From: Chitinophagaceae bacterium
GTDB taxonomy: Bacteria > Bacteroidota > Bacteroidia > Chitinophagales > Chitinophagaceae
DNA: 64,000 bases
Direction: 5' to 3'
Assembly (NCBI GenBank): GCA_020403455.1
Contig: JADBXP010000004.1
Coordinates: 181,828 to 245,827 of the forward strand
Shown: one piece after another, positions 41,794 through 49,967 of the stretch
Position numbering within the stretch: position 1 is the first letter of the stretch
How the letters are laid out: each line of letters starts with the position of its first letter
Notes under the pieces: generated by a model
Databases searched by the model: none
Seen by the model: only the letters and a program-made list of their open reading frames with translations
What the model was told of the DNA's origin: nothing
Position numbers and translations under genes: made by a program

Positions 41794-43788
41794 TTAATAC
41801 TGTAACAATTGCTGAATACTTGCTTCGAGTCGGCTTTCTGCTAAATAATTTTTCTCCAACAGCACGTTAAAAGGTACGGGCGTATCTAAAGACGCACAGC
41901 GCAACACTGGCGCATCGAGCAATTCAAAACAATGCTCCGAAATCCAGGCAGCTATTTCACCACCGATGCCACCCACCAGATTGTCCTCGTGCAAGACCAA
42001 TATCTTTCCGGTCTTGGCCACCGACAAACGAATGGCCTCATAATCCAACGGAAGTAAGCTGCGCAGGTCAACAACATAGAGAGAAACCTCCGGATGACTT
42101 CGCTGATAGTCCATCGCCCAGTGTACCCCTGCACCATAGGTGATCACCGTAATATCTTCCCCCTCTTGCACTATCCTGGCTTTCCCGATCTCTATCTCAT
42201 AATAGGCATCAGGTACCGGTTCGGACTGGCTGCGGTAGAGTACTTTGTGCTCAAAGTACATCACGGGATTGGGATCCTGAATTGCCGCATTGAGCAAGCC
42301 CTTGGCATCGTATGCCCCTGAGGGATAAACTACTTTTAATCCGGGTACATGTGTAAACCAGGCCTCGTTGCTCTGCGAGTGAAAAGGACCTGCCCCTACC
42401 CCCGCACCTGTAGGCATGCGAATCACCACGGGAGCAGACTGCCCCCATCGGTAATGAATCTTGGCCAGGTTATTGACGATCTGATTGAACCCAACGGTTA
42501 CAAAATCAGCGAACTGCATTTCCATTACACTGGGTATGCCTTCCAGTGCGAGTCCTAAGGTAACCCCAACGATTGCACTCTCACAAAGCGGTGTATTGCG
42601 CACACGGTGTTTTCCAAAACGCGCCATCAATCCCTCTGTTACTTTAAATGCACCCCCATACTCTGCGATGTCTTGTCCCATCAACACCAAACGGGAATCT
42701 CTTTCCATGCTTTGCTCCAGCGCTTCTCTGATGGCATCCAGCATGCGCTTCTCTTTGATATCGGTGTCTCGCGGATCTGGTTCAGGAAGCAATACCGGTG
42801 TCGATTGCCGAGCGGCATACACATCCTGAACTTCTTCCGAAGTATCGGGAATCATTGGCTGCACCTGCTCGGCCAGCTGCAATTCGTTATCGATATAGGC
42901 CTTGTGTTCATGTCGTATGGAAGCAACTTCCATCTCTGTCAACACACCTTCCTGCACCAGAAACTGTTCATAATTTTTGATGGGGTCCTTGCGGCTCCAT
43001 TCTTCCATCAATTCCTTGGGAACATACTTCGTACCACTTGCTTCCTCATGTCCGCGCATGCGGAAAGTCATGCACTCTATCAGGTATGGCTTCTTTTCGC
43101 GCAGACAGTAATCCCGCACTCCGCGAATGGTATCGTGCACTGCCAATAAATTGTTACCGTCGATCACCACCGTTTCCATACCATACCCTACTCCCTTATC
43201 CGCCAATTGGCGGCAACGGTACTGCTCACTAACGGGCGTACTCAGGCCATATCCATTGTTTTCAATGATAAAAATGACCGGCAGGTTCCAAACTGCTGCT
43301 ACATTAAGTGCTTCATGAAAATCTCCCTCACTCGTTCCGCCATCCCCCGTGAAAGCTACTGCTACCAGCGGCTCTTCCTTCAATTGATGTGCCAGAGCTG
43401 CTCCATCCGCCAGCGCCAGCTGGGGACCCAAATGAGAGATCATACCACAGATGCGATGATCACTACTGCCAAAATGAAAACTGCGCTCCCGCCCCTTGCT
43501 GTACCCTTCCTTGTGTCCCTGCCATTGCTGGAACAAGCGATGCAATGGCATATCGCGGGAGGTAAACACACCCAGGTTGCGGTGCAGGGGCATGATCCAG
43601 TCCCGCTTGTTCAGGGCAGCAGTCACTCCCACGGCTATTGCTTCCTGTCCAATTCCACTGAACCACTTACTGATTTTTCCCTGGCGCAACAATACCAGCA
43701 TCTTTTCTTCGATCATACGGGGCAAGAGGATTTGCCGATAAAGATGAATCAGTTCCTGGTTGCTGTAATTGTTGCGTTGGAATTGCAT
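41794..43788 (-). CDS. Fused alpha/beta E1 component of a 2-oxoacid dehydrogenase (branched-chain type)
   Basis: A 664-residue thiamine-diphosphate enzyme with both E1 subunits in one chain. Residues 1-~330 form E1-alpha, with GDGGTSEGDFHEALNVAAV and ENNGYG for ThDP and Mg binding and FRMRGHEEASG near residue 245. Residues ~345-664 form E1-beta, starting after a linker with MLDAIREALEQSMERDSRLVL and later GPFHSQSNEAWFTHVPGLKVV. Such fusions are common in Bacteroidota and are usually labelled 2-oxoisovalerate dehydrogenase, which feeds branched-chain fatty acids. E2 and E3 genes are not adjacent. Confidence 0.9.
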   Translation of the reverse strand: MQFQRNNYSNQELIHLYRQILLPRMIEEKMLVLLRQGKISKWFSGIGQEAIAVGVTAALNKRDWIMPLHRNLGVFTSRDMPLHRLFQQWQGHKEGYSKGRERSFHFGSSDHRICGMISHLGPQLALADGAALAHQLKEEPLVAVAFTGDGGTSEGDFHEALNVAAVWNLPVIFIIENNGYGLSTPVSEQYRCRQLADKGVGYGMETVVIDGNNLLAVHDTIRGVRDYCLREKKPYLIECMTFRMRGHEEASGTKYVPKELMEEWSRKDPIKNYEQFLVQEGVLTEMEVASIRHEHKAYIDNELQLAEQVQPMIPDTSEEVQDVYAARQSTPVLLPEPDPRDTDIKEKRMLDAIREALEQSMERDSRLVLMGQDIAEYGGAFKVTEGLMARFGKHRVRNTPLCESAIVGVTLGLALEGIPSVMEMQFADFVTVGFNQIVNNLAKIHYRWGQSAPVVIRMPTGAGVGAGPFHSQSNEAWFTHVPGLKVVYPSGAYDAKGLLNAAIQDPNPVMYFEHKVLYRSQSEPVPDAYYEIEIGKARIVQEGEDITVITYGAGVHWAMDYQRSHPEVSLYVVDLRSLLPLDYEAIRLSVAKTGKILVLHEDNLVGGIGGEIAAWISEHCFELLDAPVLRCASLDTPVPFNVLLEKNYLAESRLEASIQQLLQY

Positions 43789-43848
43789 GATAGGTATTGT
43801 ACTACAAATCTACAAGATGCTTTGCTCTCTATGGCATTTGTGTCGCAT

Positions 43849-43874
43849 AAAAAAAGCCACCGCATGGGTGGCTT
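43849..43874 (-). terminator. Intrinsic terminator of the YccA gene
   Basis: AAGCCACC/GGTGGCTT stem with a five-base loop. On the minus strand the hairpin is followed by a T-run (TTTTTTTATG), right after the stop of the minus-strand BI-1/YccA gene, so it terminates that gene. Confidence 0.85.
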
Positions 43875-43896
43875 CAAATATTTTGTTGCAATATGA

Positions 43897-44664
43897 TTAG
43901 TCTCTGCGGGCAAGCTTACTGAGCAAGCGCAGTATCTCCATGTACAACCATATAATGGTAACCATGAGACCAAATGCACCGTACCATTCCATGTCAGCGG
44001 GCAACCCACGGTCTGCCCCCTGCTCGATCATATCAAAATCGAGAATCAGGTTCAGTGCAGCGATGGTCACCACAAACAAGCTGATACCAATGCTCAGCAT
44101 ACTGCTGTCACTCATGAAACTAACGTTCACGCCAAACCAACCCAAAATCATCGTCAGCAGGTAAAAAAGTGCTATGCCCATTGTAGCTGAGATGATCACT
44201 GAGCGGAACCGTTTTGTTGCACGAATAACACGGAAATTATACAGCAAAAACACAGAGATGGCGACACCAAATGTCAGTCCCACCGCCTGCATGATCAATC
44301 CCGGATATTTCTCGGCAAATGCTTCATTCAGAATGACAGAAATACCTCCGATAAAGAGACCTTCCAGAATGGCATAGAGAGGAGCAATGTATTTTGCCCA
44401 TCCCGGCTTAAAAATAATGGCGATTGCCAGTATCAGTCCGCCAAATATACCCACCATCATTAGGGTTTGCATGGTAGCTGGTTTACCCTCCTGAAAGAGG
44501 TGCCAATTGAAGGCAGCAGCCGCAATCAACAATGCCAGCATGAAGCCAAATTTCAGGATGGTACCACGAACGGTCATCACACCCTGACGGGCTGCATCCA
44601 TGGACAATGCCTTGTCAAACATCTTTTCGGTCAGTGTCGGATTGCCAGATTCAAATAGTGCCAT
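43897..44664 (-). CDS. Bax inhibitor-1/YccA family membrane protein
   Basis: A 255-residue protein of the YccA/YbhL branch of the BI-1 superfamily, with seven hydrophobic helices after a ~35-residue cytosolic head. FGVNVSFMSDSSMLSIGISLFVV and LNLILDFDMIEQGADRGLP in the last third are family landmarks, with the acidic pair in the final helices. Members modulate FtsH protease or act as calcium-leak channels; the role in Bacteroidota is not fixed. Monocistronic: exact -7 box upstream, terminator downstream. Confidence 0.9.
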   Translation of the reverse strand: MALFESGNPTLTEKMFDKALSMDAARQGVMTVRGTILKFGFMLALLIAAAAFNWHLFQEGKPATMQTLMMVGIFGGLILAIAIIFKPGWAKYIAPLYAILEGLFIGGISVILNEAFAEKYPGLIMQAVGLTFGVAISVFLLYNFRVIRATKRFRSVIISATMGIALFYLLTMILGWFGVNVSFMSDSSMLSIGISLFVVTIAALNLILDFDMIEQGADRGLPADMEWYGAFGLMVTIIWLYMEILRLLSKLARRD

Positions 44665-44684
44665 AATTATTCGATTTTGTTCTA

Positions 44685-44692
44685 CAAATATA
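44685..44692 (-). promoter_or_regulatory. -7 box of the YccA gene
   Basis: On the minus strand TATATTTG, followed by TAG, is an exact TAnnTTTG match 20 bases before the start codon. Confidence 0.5.
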
Positions 44693-44840
44693 CTGAATTT
44701 AAACGGGTCGGAGGCGGAGTGGCCACCGCAGAATTTGTTAAATCAAGCCCCGGTTGCCTACCCACCCGAATACCCTTCCTACCCAAAAAACATACCAGTT
44801 CCGGAGGGCTGACAGGCTGGCGGAAACACAGAAAAAAGCC

Positions 44841-44871
44841 TTGAGCTGAAAGGCAAGAAATATTATCTTTA
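44841..44871 (+). promoter_or_regulatory. Bipartite promoter of korA
   Basis: TTG at 44841-44843, a 20-base spacer, then TATCTTTA at 44864-44871, matching the Bacteroidota -33/-7 layout (TTG, 19-21 bases, TAnnTTTG) with one mismatch in the last position. The korA ATG is 28 bases downstream. The rest of this 234-base divergent gap (44665-44898) is GC-rich and shows no other recognised element. Confidence 0.55.
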
Positions 44872-44898
44872 TACACTTTTATTTTATAACATATCAAC

Positions 44899-46740
44899 AT
44901 GAAAGAGACGATTTTACAGGATGTGGTGATCAAGTTTGCAGGAGACAGTGGAGATGGAATGCAGTTGACGGGACAACAGTTTACCAATAACACAGCGTTG
45001 ATGGGAATTGATCTGGCTACCTTCCCGGACTTCCCTGCAGAGATCAGAGCCCCTATCGGAACGCTGCCGGGTGTGAGTGGTTTCCAGTTGCACTTCTCTT
45101 CTAATAAAGTATTCACACCGGGTGATATTGCCGACGTATTGGTAGCGATGAATGCTGCTGCGCTGAAAGTAAATTTAAAAGCGATCAAACCCGGCGGCAA
45201 GATCATTGTCAACATCGACGGCTTTGATGCCAAAAACCTGCGCCTGGCCAATTATCCGGATGGTGTCAACCCGCTGGAAGACGGCAGTCTTGATAGTTAT
45301 GAAGTAATCAAAGTAGATGTTACCAAACTAACCAGAGAAGCCCTGAAGGAATTTACCGAATTGGGCAACAAAGAGAGAGACCGCGCTAAGAACATGTTCG
45401 TGCTGGGCTTTATCTATTGGATGTACAACCGGAACCTGGATAGTACCATCAGCTTCCTGCGCGAAAAATTCGGCAAGAAAGAAGTCATTCTGAACAGCAA
45501 CATAAAAGTATTGCAGGCAGGTTATCACTATGGTGAAACAACGGAAGCCTATGCCTCCCGCTATGTGGTAGAGAAAGCCAAAATGAAGCCCGGAACTTAT
45601 CGCAGTATCATGGGCAACCAGGCACTATCCATGGGTCTGGTAGCTGCCAGTGAAAAAAGCGGTTTGCCCATTTTCCTGGGTGCTTACCCCATCACACCGG
45701 CTTCTGACATTTTGCATGAAATGAGCCGCTATAAAAATTTTGGCGTAAAAACTTTCCAGGGGGAAGATGAAATTGCTGCCATCACTGCTGCCATTGGTGC
45801 CAGCTATGGAGGAAACCTCGGTGTTACTACCACCTCCGGACCGGGTATGGCTTTGAAGACAGAAGCCATGGGATTGGCAGTGATGCTGGAAATACCCCTG
45901 GTGATTGTGAACATTCAACGCGGAGGTCCTTCCACGGGTTTGCCCACCAAGACAGAGCAAAGTGATTTGCTGCAAGCATACTACGGAAGAAACGGTGAAT
46001 GTCCAATGCCCGTTATTGCCTGCTCAACTCCCAGCGAATGTTTCAATATGGCCTATGAGGCAGTGCGTATTTCGGTGCAACATATGACACCGGTAATTCT
46101 GCTCAGCGATGGATACATTGCCAATGGTGCCGAACCCTGGCGTTTTCCGCAATCTGCGGATTTGCCTGAGATCAAAGTGAATTTCAAAAAAGGATTGGAT
46201 GAAGATGAACCCAAATTTCAACCCTACCGCAGAGATGAAAAATTGGCTCGCCCCTGGGCCATTCCGGGAACACCCGGACTGGAGCACCGCATCGGTGGTA
46301 TCGAAAAACAAGATATAACCGGCAACATCAGCTATGATCCGGAAAACCACCAGCACATGGTGAATGTGCGTCAAAGCAAGGTGGACAAGATCGCACATTA
46401 TATACCACAGCAGGAATTAGAATGTGGTCCGGAGAAAGGAAAGGTATTGGTGCTCGGTTGGGGCTCTACCTATGGTGCCATCAAGAGTGCAGTTCTTCAA
46501 CTGTTGGGTGAGGGCTATGCTGTGAGTCATGCTCATTTGCGTTACCTGCGTCCCTTCCCTGCTAACTTGGGTGATATATTGAAAAACTTCGATAAAGTGT
46601 TGATACCGGAAATCAACAATGGTCAGGTGATCAAAATTATTCGTGACCAGTACCTCGTAGATGCACAGCCCTATAACAAGGTAATGGGTGTACCCATTAC
46701 CAAAGGCGAGCTGGTCGAGGTAATTCGCAAAATGTTGTAA
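44899..46740 (+). CDS. korA: 2-oxoglutarate/2-oxoacid:ferredoxin oxidoreductase, fused gamma-alpha subunit
   Basis: A 613-residue protein that joins the gamma domain (residues ~10-190, KFAGDSGDGMQLTGQQF at the start) and the alpha subunit (~200-613: GAYPITPASDILHEMS, FQGEDEIAAITAAIGASYGG, TTTSGPGMALKTEAMG and RGGPSTGLPTKTEQSD). It makes or uses reduced ferredoxin with 2-oxoglutarate, CoA and ThDP. The enzyme needs a beta subunit that binds ThDP and Fe-S. A strong terminator lies four bases after the stop and no korB follows, unlike the usual korAB pair. Confidence 0.9.
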   Translation: MKETILQDVVIKFAGDSGDGMQLTGQQFTNNTALMGIDLATFPDFPAEIRAPIGTLPGVSGFQLHFSSNKVFTPGDIADVLVAMNAAALKVNLKAIKPGGKIIVNIDGFDAKNLRLANYPDGVNPLEDGSLDSYEVIKVDVTKLTREALKEFTELGNKERDRAKNMFVLGFIYWMYNRNLDSTISFLREKFGKKEVILNSNIKVLQAGYHYGETTEAYASRYVVEKAKMKPGTYRSIMGNQALSMGLVAASEKSGLPIFLGAYPITPASDILHEMSRYKNFGVKTFQGEDEIAAITAAIGASYGGNLGVTTTSGPGMALKTEAMGLAVMLEIPLVIVNIQRGGPSTGLPTKTEQSDLLQAYYGRNGECPMPVIACSTPSECFNMAYEAVRISVQHMTPVILLSDGYIANGAEPWRFPQSADLPEIKVNFKKGLDEDEPKFQPYRRDEKLARPWAIPGTPGLEHRIGGIEKQDITGNISYDPENHQHMVNVRQSKVDKIAHYIPQQELECGPEKGKVLVLGWGSTYGAIKSAVLQLLGEGYAVSHAHLRYLRPFPANLGDILKNFDKVLIPEINNGQVIKIIRDQYLVDAQPYNKVMGVPITKGELVEVIRKML

Positions 46741-46744
46741 TTGG

Positions 46745-46771
46745 AAAAAGCCCTTACCTCAAGGGCTTTTT
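46745..46771 (+). terminator. Intrinsic terminator after korA
   Basis: AAAAAGCCCTT/AAGGGCTTTTT, a perfect 11-bp stem with a five-base loop and T-rich tail, four bases after the korA stop codon. Confidence 0.9.
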
Positions 46772-46819
46772 CATTTTTATACCTTTCTTACAAGAAGTAG
46801 TTCCTAAATGTGACAACAT

Positions 46820-47158
46820 ATGTGGAAGCACTTGTCAAGTTTGTGCTTGCTCGTTTTTACTTTTTCTGAAGTGAAATCGCAAAGGATTTTTGCTGTCAAC
46901 TATGCTTCTCAAGCAGACATCAAAGTGTGGGTTGCTCAATATGAACACCAGTCCGACCTGAAAGTTTTCAAGGTAAAATACAGACACCAGGCAGAAGGTA
47001 ATGAGGGCAAATGGCACTTCACTGACTATGCCCATCAGGCACAGAAAAAGATTTACTACGTACAATATAGACACCAGGCCGACCTTGTTGTTTTCTTTGT
47101 TCCTTATGCCCACCGCGCCGGGTGGAGAGACAATTCTAAAAAACATTTATTGTATTGA
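46820..47158 (+). CDS. Exported protein of Y-x-H-Q-A repeats (DUF6150-like)
   Basis: A 112-residue protein with a signal peptide (cleavage near VKSQ, residue 21). The mature part consists of about six units of mostly 13 residues: start positions 28, 41, 54, 70, 83 and 96, each beginning Y-x-[HS]-Q-[AS] (for example YRHQADLVVFFVP). Between heads the hydrophobic residues alternate, so each unit should be a beta-strand, stacked into a small solenoid. The third unit has three extra residues. The pattern resembles DUF6150. Function unknown; placed in the periplasm or outside. Confidence 0.75.
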   Translation: MWKHLSSLCLLVFTFSEVKSQRIFAVNYASQADIKVWVAQYEHQSDLKVFKVKYRHQAEGNEGKWHFTDYAHQAQKKIYYVQYRHQADLVVFFVPYAHRAGWRDNSKKHLLY

Positions 47159-47328
47159 AGCAATATGGACAAATAGGCTGGCTTTATTTTTTCTGCTATT
47201 TTTCTGTCCCTGTCCGTTTTTCAACCCGGTTCTTCAAAATAATCTTGAAAGGAAAAGTTAGCTGCATTGGTCGTCACTGATTAACAAAACATTTCAAAAA
47301 AATCTTATTACTTCGTTCTGCCAAATCA

Positions 47329-47883
47329 ATGCTTATGTCTTTTACCCGACAGCTTTTCGTCTATTGTGTGCTTGTGTTGTTTTTTCCGTTGCAGGCAGTT
47401 AGTCAAATAATGATGAATGACAAAACGGGACCACCCAGAAAAAATGAAATACGGGTAAATCTGTTTACAGGTTTGTTGGGATTGCCCGAGCTGAATTATG
47501 AACGTTTGTTGAATGACAACAGCGGTCTGGGTCTTGCAGCAAGTGTGGCGTTGGAAAACAAAGAAATGATGGCCACACGCGCCCTAGTATTGCCTTACTA
47601 TCGCATGTATTTCGGCAAAGGTTATGCCTCCGGGTTTTTTATTGAAGGGAACATGGGTCTCTCATTCGAACAACAGCGACAATACAATTGGTCGATCTGG
47701 CCACTTCCTCCCGTGCAATACAAATCAGGCGTATATTATGGGTTAGGTTCTGCAATCGGCGTGAAGCTGGAGAACAGGAACCGATTGATCGGTGAAGTTT
47801 TTCTTGGGGGCGGAAGACTTTTTGGAGATAGTTATGATGGTGGTTACTTACGGATGGGTGTTTGCCTGGGGGGAAGATGGTAA
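47329..47883 (+). CDS. Exported outer-membrane beta-barrel-like protein
   Basis: A 184-residue protein with a signal peptide ending near AVSQ (residue ~26). The mature region alternates hydrophobic and polar residues with many Gly and aromatic residues (LNYERLLNDNSGLGLAASVALEN, YYRMYFGKGYASGFFIEGN) and ends in a glycine-rich strand with a terminal Trp, typical of eight-strand outer-membrane barrels (DUF3575-like). No specific function. The gene stands alone, convergent with the lipoprotein gene at 47946. Confidence 0.65.
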   Translation: MLMSFTRQLFVYCVLVLFFPLQAVSQIMMNDKTGPPRKNEIRVNLFTGLLGLPELNYERLLNDNSGLGLAASVALENKEMMATRALVLPYYRMYFGKGYASGFFIEGNMGLSFEQQRQYNWSIWPLPPVQYKSGVYYGLGSAIGVKLENRNRLIGEVFLGGGRLFGDSYDGGYLRMGVCLGGRW

Positions 47884-47945
47884 AAGTTTCTTCTGTTTGA
47901 TGACATCCAACTAGAAACGCACATCCTGCGGTAAACAACCAACTG

Positions 47946-49235
47946 TCAGCGCTCAAATTCGATGATGTGCTCAGAGGCATACGAGTCATCGCCCGGCTTG
48001 ATTCGCTTTACATAAAATCTTGCCCGCTTACCCAAACGAAGACAGGTGTATTTTTCACGCATGCTCTCCGGTTCATTCAGTGGCTGCAAGGATGGGTACC
48101 ACAAAATGTATCCTGGCTTTTGAAACAAAAGTTGCGGCTTCGTCCAGTCCTGACTGTTGGCTCCCTCACCTAAATCTTTGTGGCGGTTGAATGAAATGTA
48201 AATTTTATCTCCCCTCCAGGATTTTCCTTCCACATGCCCCATGAGCATTACCCAACAATTGAGGTAAGTATTCCAGCTAACAGATGGCCCCCAGTGAAAT
48301 CCTCCTCCGGGTGAAGAAGCCGGACCGCCACCATGTTTTCGATCTATCTGTAATGCCTTTACCGGCTGTCCGATACCATTGTGTGGTTGTGTAAATGCTT
48401 TCCCATCCCAACGACGTGCCTTCCCCTCCGGGGAATCCAGATCTTGCAAAGCTATTCTTGCGACACTGATACACTGACCACTCCATTCCGTATCGGCATT
48501 GTAAGTGGCAGAATCATAAACACCCGGATATCCATACTCACCATAAAAAAGATAAAGATAGTCGCCACTGGCAACAGCAGAGGGATCTCCGACACCTCCG
48601 GCAAAAGTATTGGAACTGTTCTGTGGCTTTAAAATCATGCGGGCATCGAGGTCTTCAATGAACAAACCTTTGTTTTCCCAGCTTTTTCCACCATCAATAG
48701 ATTTCATCACACCAATGCGACAAACTGCTGCCGGACTTTCAGGACCTGTTAATCCCTGTGGCCATCTTTTATTGTGGTATCCTTGTCCAGTAACACTATC
48801 ATAAGGCAATGTCTCCGGATAATTTTCATTGTGATAAATGCCGTAAAGTGTTTTGCCGGATGCATCTTTTTTATCCTGATATACGGTTTCAAACCATACA
48901 GCTCCGTGCAGACCGGGTTGACCGATGGGAGCGTTGAGAGGCATGGAAGGATTGGTGAACCTATCCCTGGAATGAGAGAATACTTCCTCGGGATTCAATC
49001 CATCGGCATATTTCAGATCGCGGGCATATCCCCACAACGGATCTTCACCATATTTGCCGGGAAAAATGCGAAATGTATCACCTATCCAGGCCTCTGCCAT
49101 GTTGCAGTCCACAAAAGAATTGAATGTTACCCTGGGGGCAGGTTTAAGTTCGAACCTGGGGGAAAATTTTTCTTCCTGCCGACAGGAAAGCAGGAAACCA
49201 ATGGCAAACAATGTGCCTGCAACAGAGTATCGCAT
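47946..49235 (-). CDS. Lipoprotein, predicted beta-propeller glycoside hydrolase-like
   Basis: A 429-residue lipoprotein (lipobox GFLLSC, Cys at ~18). The sequence is rich in short strand motifs: KSIDGGKSWENKGLFIED (BNR-like), VGDPSAVASGDYLYLFYGEYGY (the DP-S-V...YYLFY pattern of GH43/GH117-type five-blade propellers) and GFHWGPSVSWNTYLNCWVMLMGH. Catalytic residues cannot be assigned with confidence. Probably acts on a glycan at the cell surface or in the periplasm. It is 36 bases downstream of the DUF4136 lipoprotein gene. Confidence 0.6.
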   Translation of the reverse strand: MRYSVAGTLFAIGFLLSCRQEEKFSPRFELKPAPRVTFNSFVDCNMAEAWIGDTFRIFPGKYGEDPLWGYARDLKYADGLNPEEVFSHSRDRFTNPSMPLNAPIGQPGLHGAVWFETVYQDKKDASGKTLYGIYHNENYPETLPYDSVTGQGYHNKRWPQGLTGPESPAAVCRIGVMKSIDGGKSWENKGLFIEDLDARMILKPQNSSNTFAGGVGDPSAVASGDYLYLFYGEYGYPGVYDSATYNADTEWSGQCISVARIALQDLDSPEGKARRWDGKAFTQPHNGIGQPVKALQIDRKHGGGPASSPGGGFHWGPSVSWNTYLNCWVMLMGHVEGKSWRGDKIYISFNRHKDLGEGANSQDWTKPQLLFQKPGYILWYPSLQPLNEPESMREKYTCLRLGKRARFYVKRIKPGDDSYASEHIIEFER

Positions 49236-49271
49236 AACAATATTTTTTTAAAGAAAGAAAAACGACACTGC

Positions 49272-49856
49272 TTAATATTTCTTCAGCTCCTTGATTATGG
49301 CACGAACATCGCGATCAATCTTCTCATCAGAAATCCTTTTTCCATAAATCTCAGAGCTTGTCCATCCCTGCCATATTGCTTTATCAGTCACCGGGTTCAT
49401 CATACTCAATGTAAGGGTTCCCTCCCTCACCTGACGGGTAGCCGTATTGAACCCCACGAGATTGGAAGGATAAAAAATCGGCACCCAGCGGCGGGTAGCA
49501 GGATTAAAAAACCAACTGGTAGTAGGCTGCGAGTAAACGGGCACATTTACATTCTGTTGGGATTGATCAACGACTACGTCAAAAACCAGAAAAACATCGG
49601 GGTTGGCATTGTTGATCTTCCACCCATGTTCCTGTAAGTATTTGTCAATGGTTCTTTTAATTTTAGAATCTCGAATGCTGTTCAGATTTCTGCGCTTGGT
49701 GTCAAAGTTTTTATCATCATCGGCATCTGCCCAGGCATAAGTAGAAACGCTGGTCAGGTCGAATGAGTCATCGTGTTGGTGGTAAGCCCGCTGTGAGCAG
49801 GAGGAAAGTAAAACCGCAATGAGAACACAACCGAACAAATTGGATAAAAATTTCAT
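49272..49856 (-). CDS. DUF4136 domain lipoprotein
   Basis: A 194-residue lipoprotein (VLLSSC lipobox). The DUF4136 domain is recognised from DLTSVSTYAWAD near the start of the mature protein, then SKIKRTIDKYLQEHGWKI, NPDVFLVFDVVVDQSQ and the C-terminal IWQGWTSSEI followed by VRAIIKELKKY. Function unknown; members are found in the envelope of many Gram-negative bacteria. It precedes the propeller lipoprotein gene on the same strand and may be co-transcribed with it. Confidence 0.88.
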   Translation of the reverse strand: MKFLSNLFGCVLIAVLLSSCSQRAYHQHDDSFDLTSVSTYAWADADDDKNFDTKRRNLNSIRDSKIKRTIDKYLQEHGWKINNANPDVFLVFDVVVDQSQQNVNVPVYSQPTTSWFFNPATRRWVPIFYPSNLVGFNTATRQVREGTLTLSMMNPVTDKAIWQGWTSSEIYGKRISDEKIDRDVRAIIKELKKY

Positions 49857-49934
49857 AATAATACGTTGTGATGTAAGCTTATTGCAATGTACAAAAATTA
49901 TCAGTTAAGCAAATAGAGTTGGGAAGACCATTTT

Positions 49935-49942
49935 TATCTTTG
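49935..49942 (+). promoter_or_regulatory. -7 box of the YtcJ-like amidohydrolase gene
   Basis: TATCTTTG, an exact TAnnTTTG match, 26 bases before the start codon at 49968. Confidence 0.5.
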
Positions 49943-49967
49943 GCCTACTATTTCAGATATTTAAGGT

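Noticed and set aside
44790..44835. A CCAGTTCCGGAGGG stretch like the core of signal recognition particle RNA
   Set aside because: The characteristic GGAAG and AGCAGCC parts are missing and no long hairpin closes around it.
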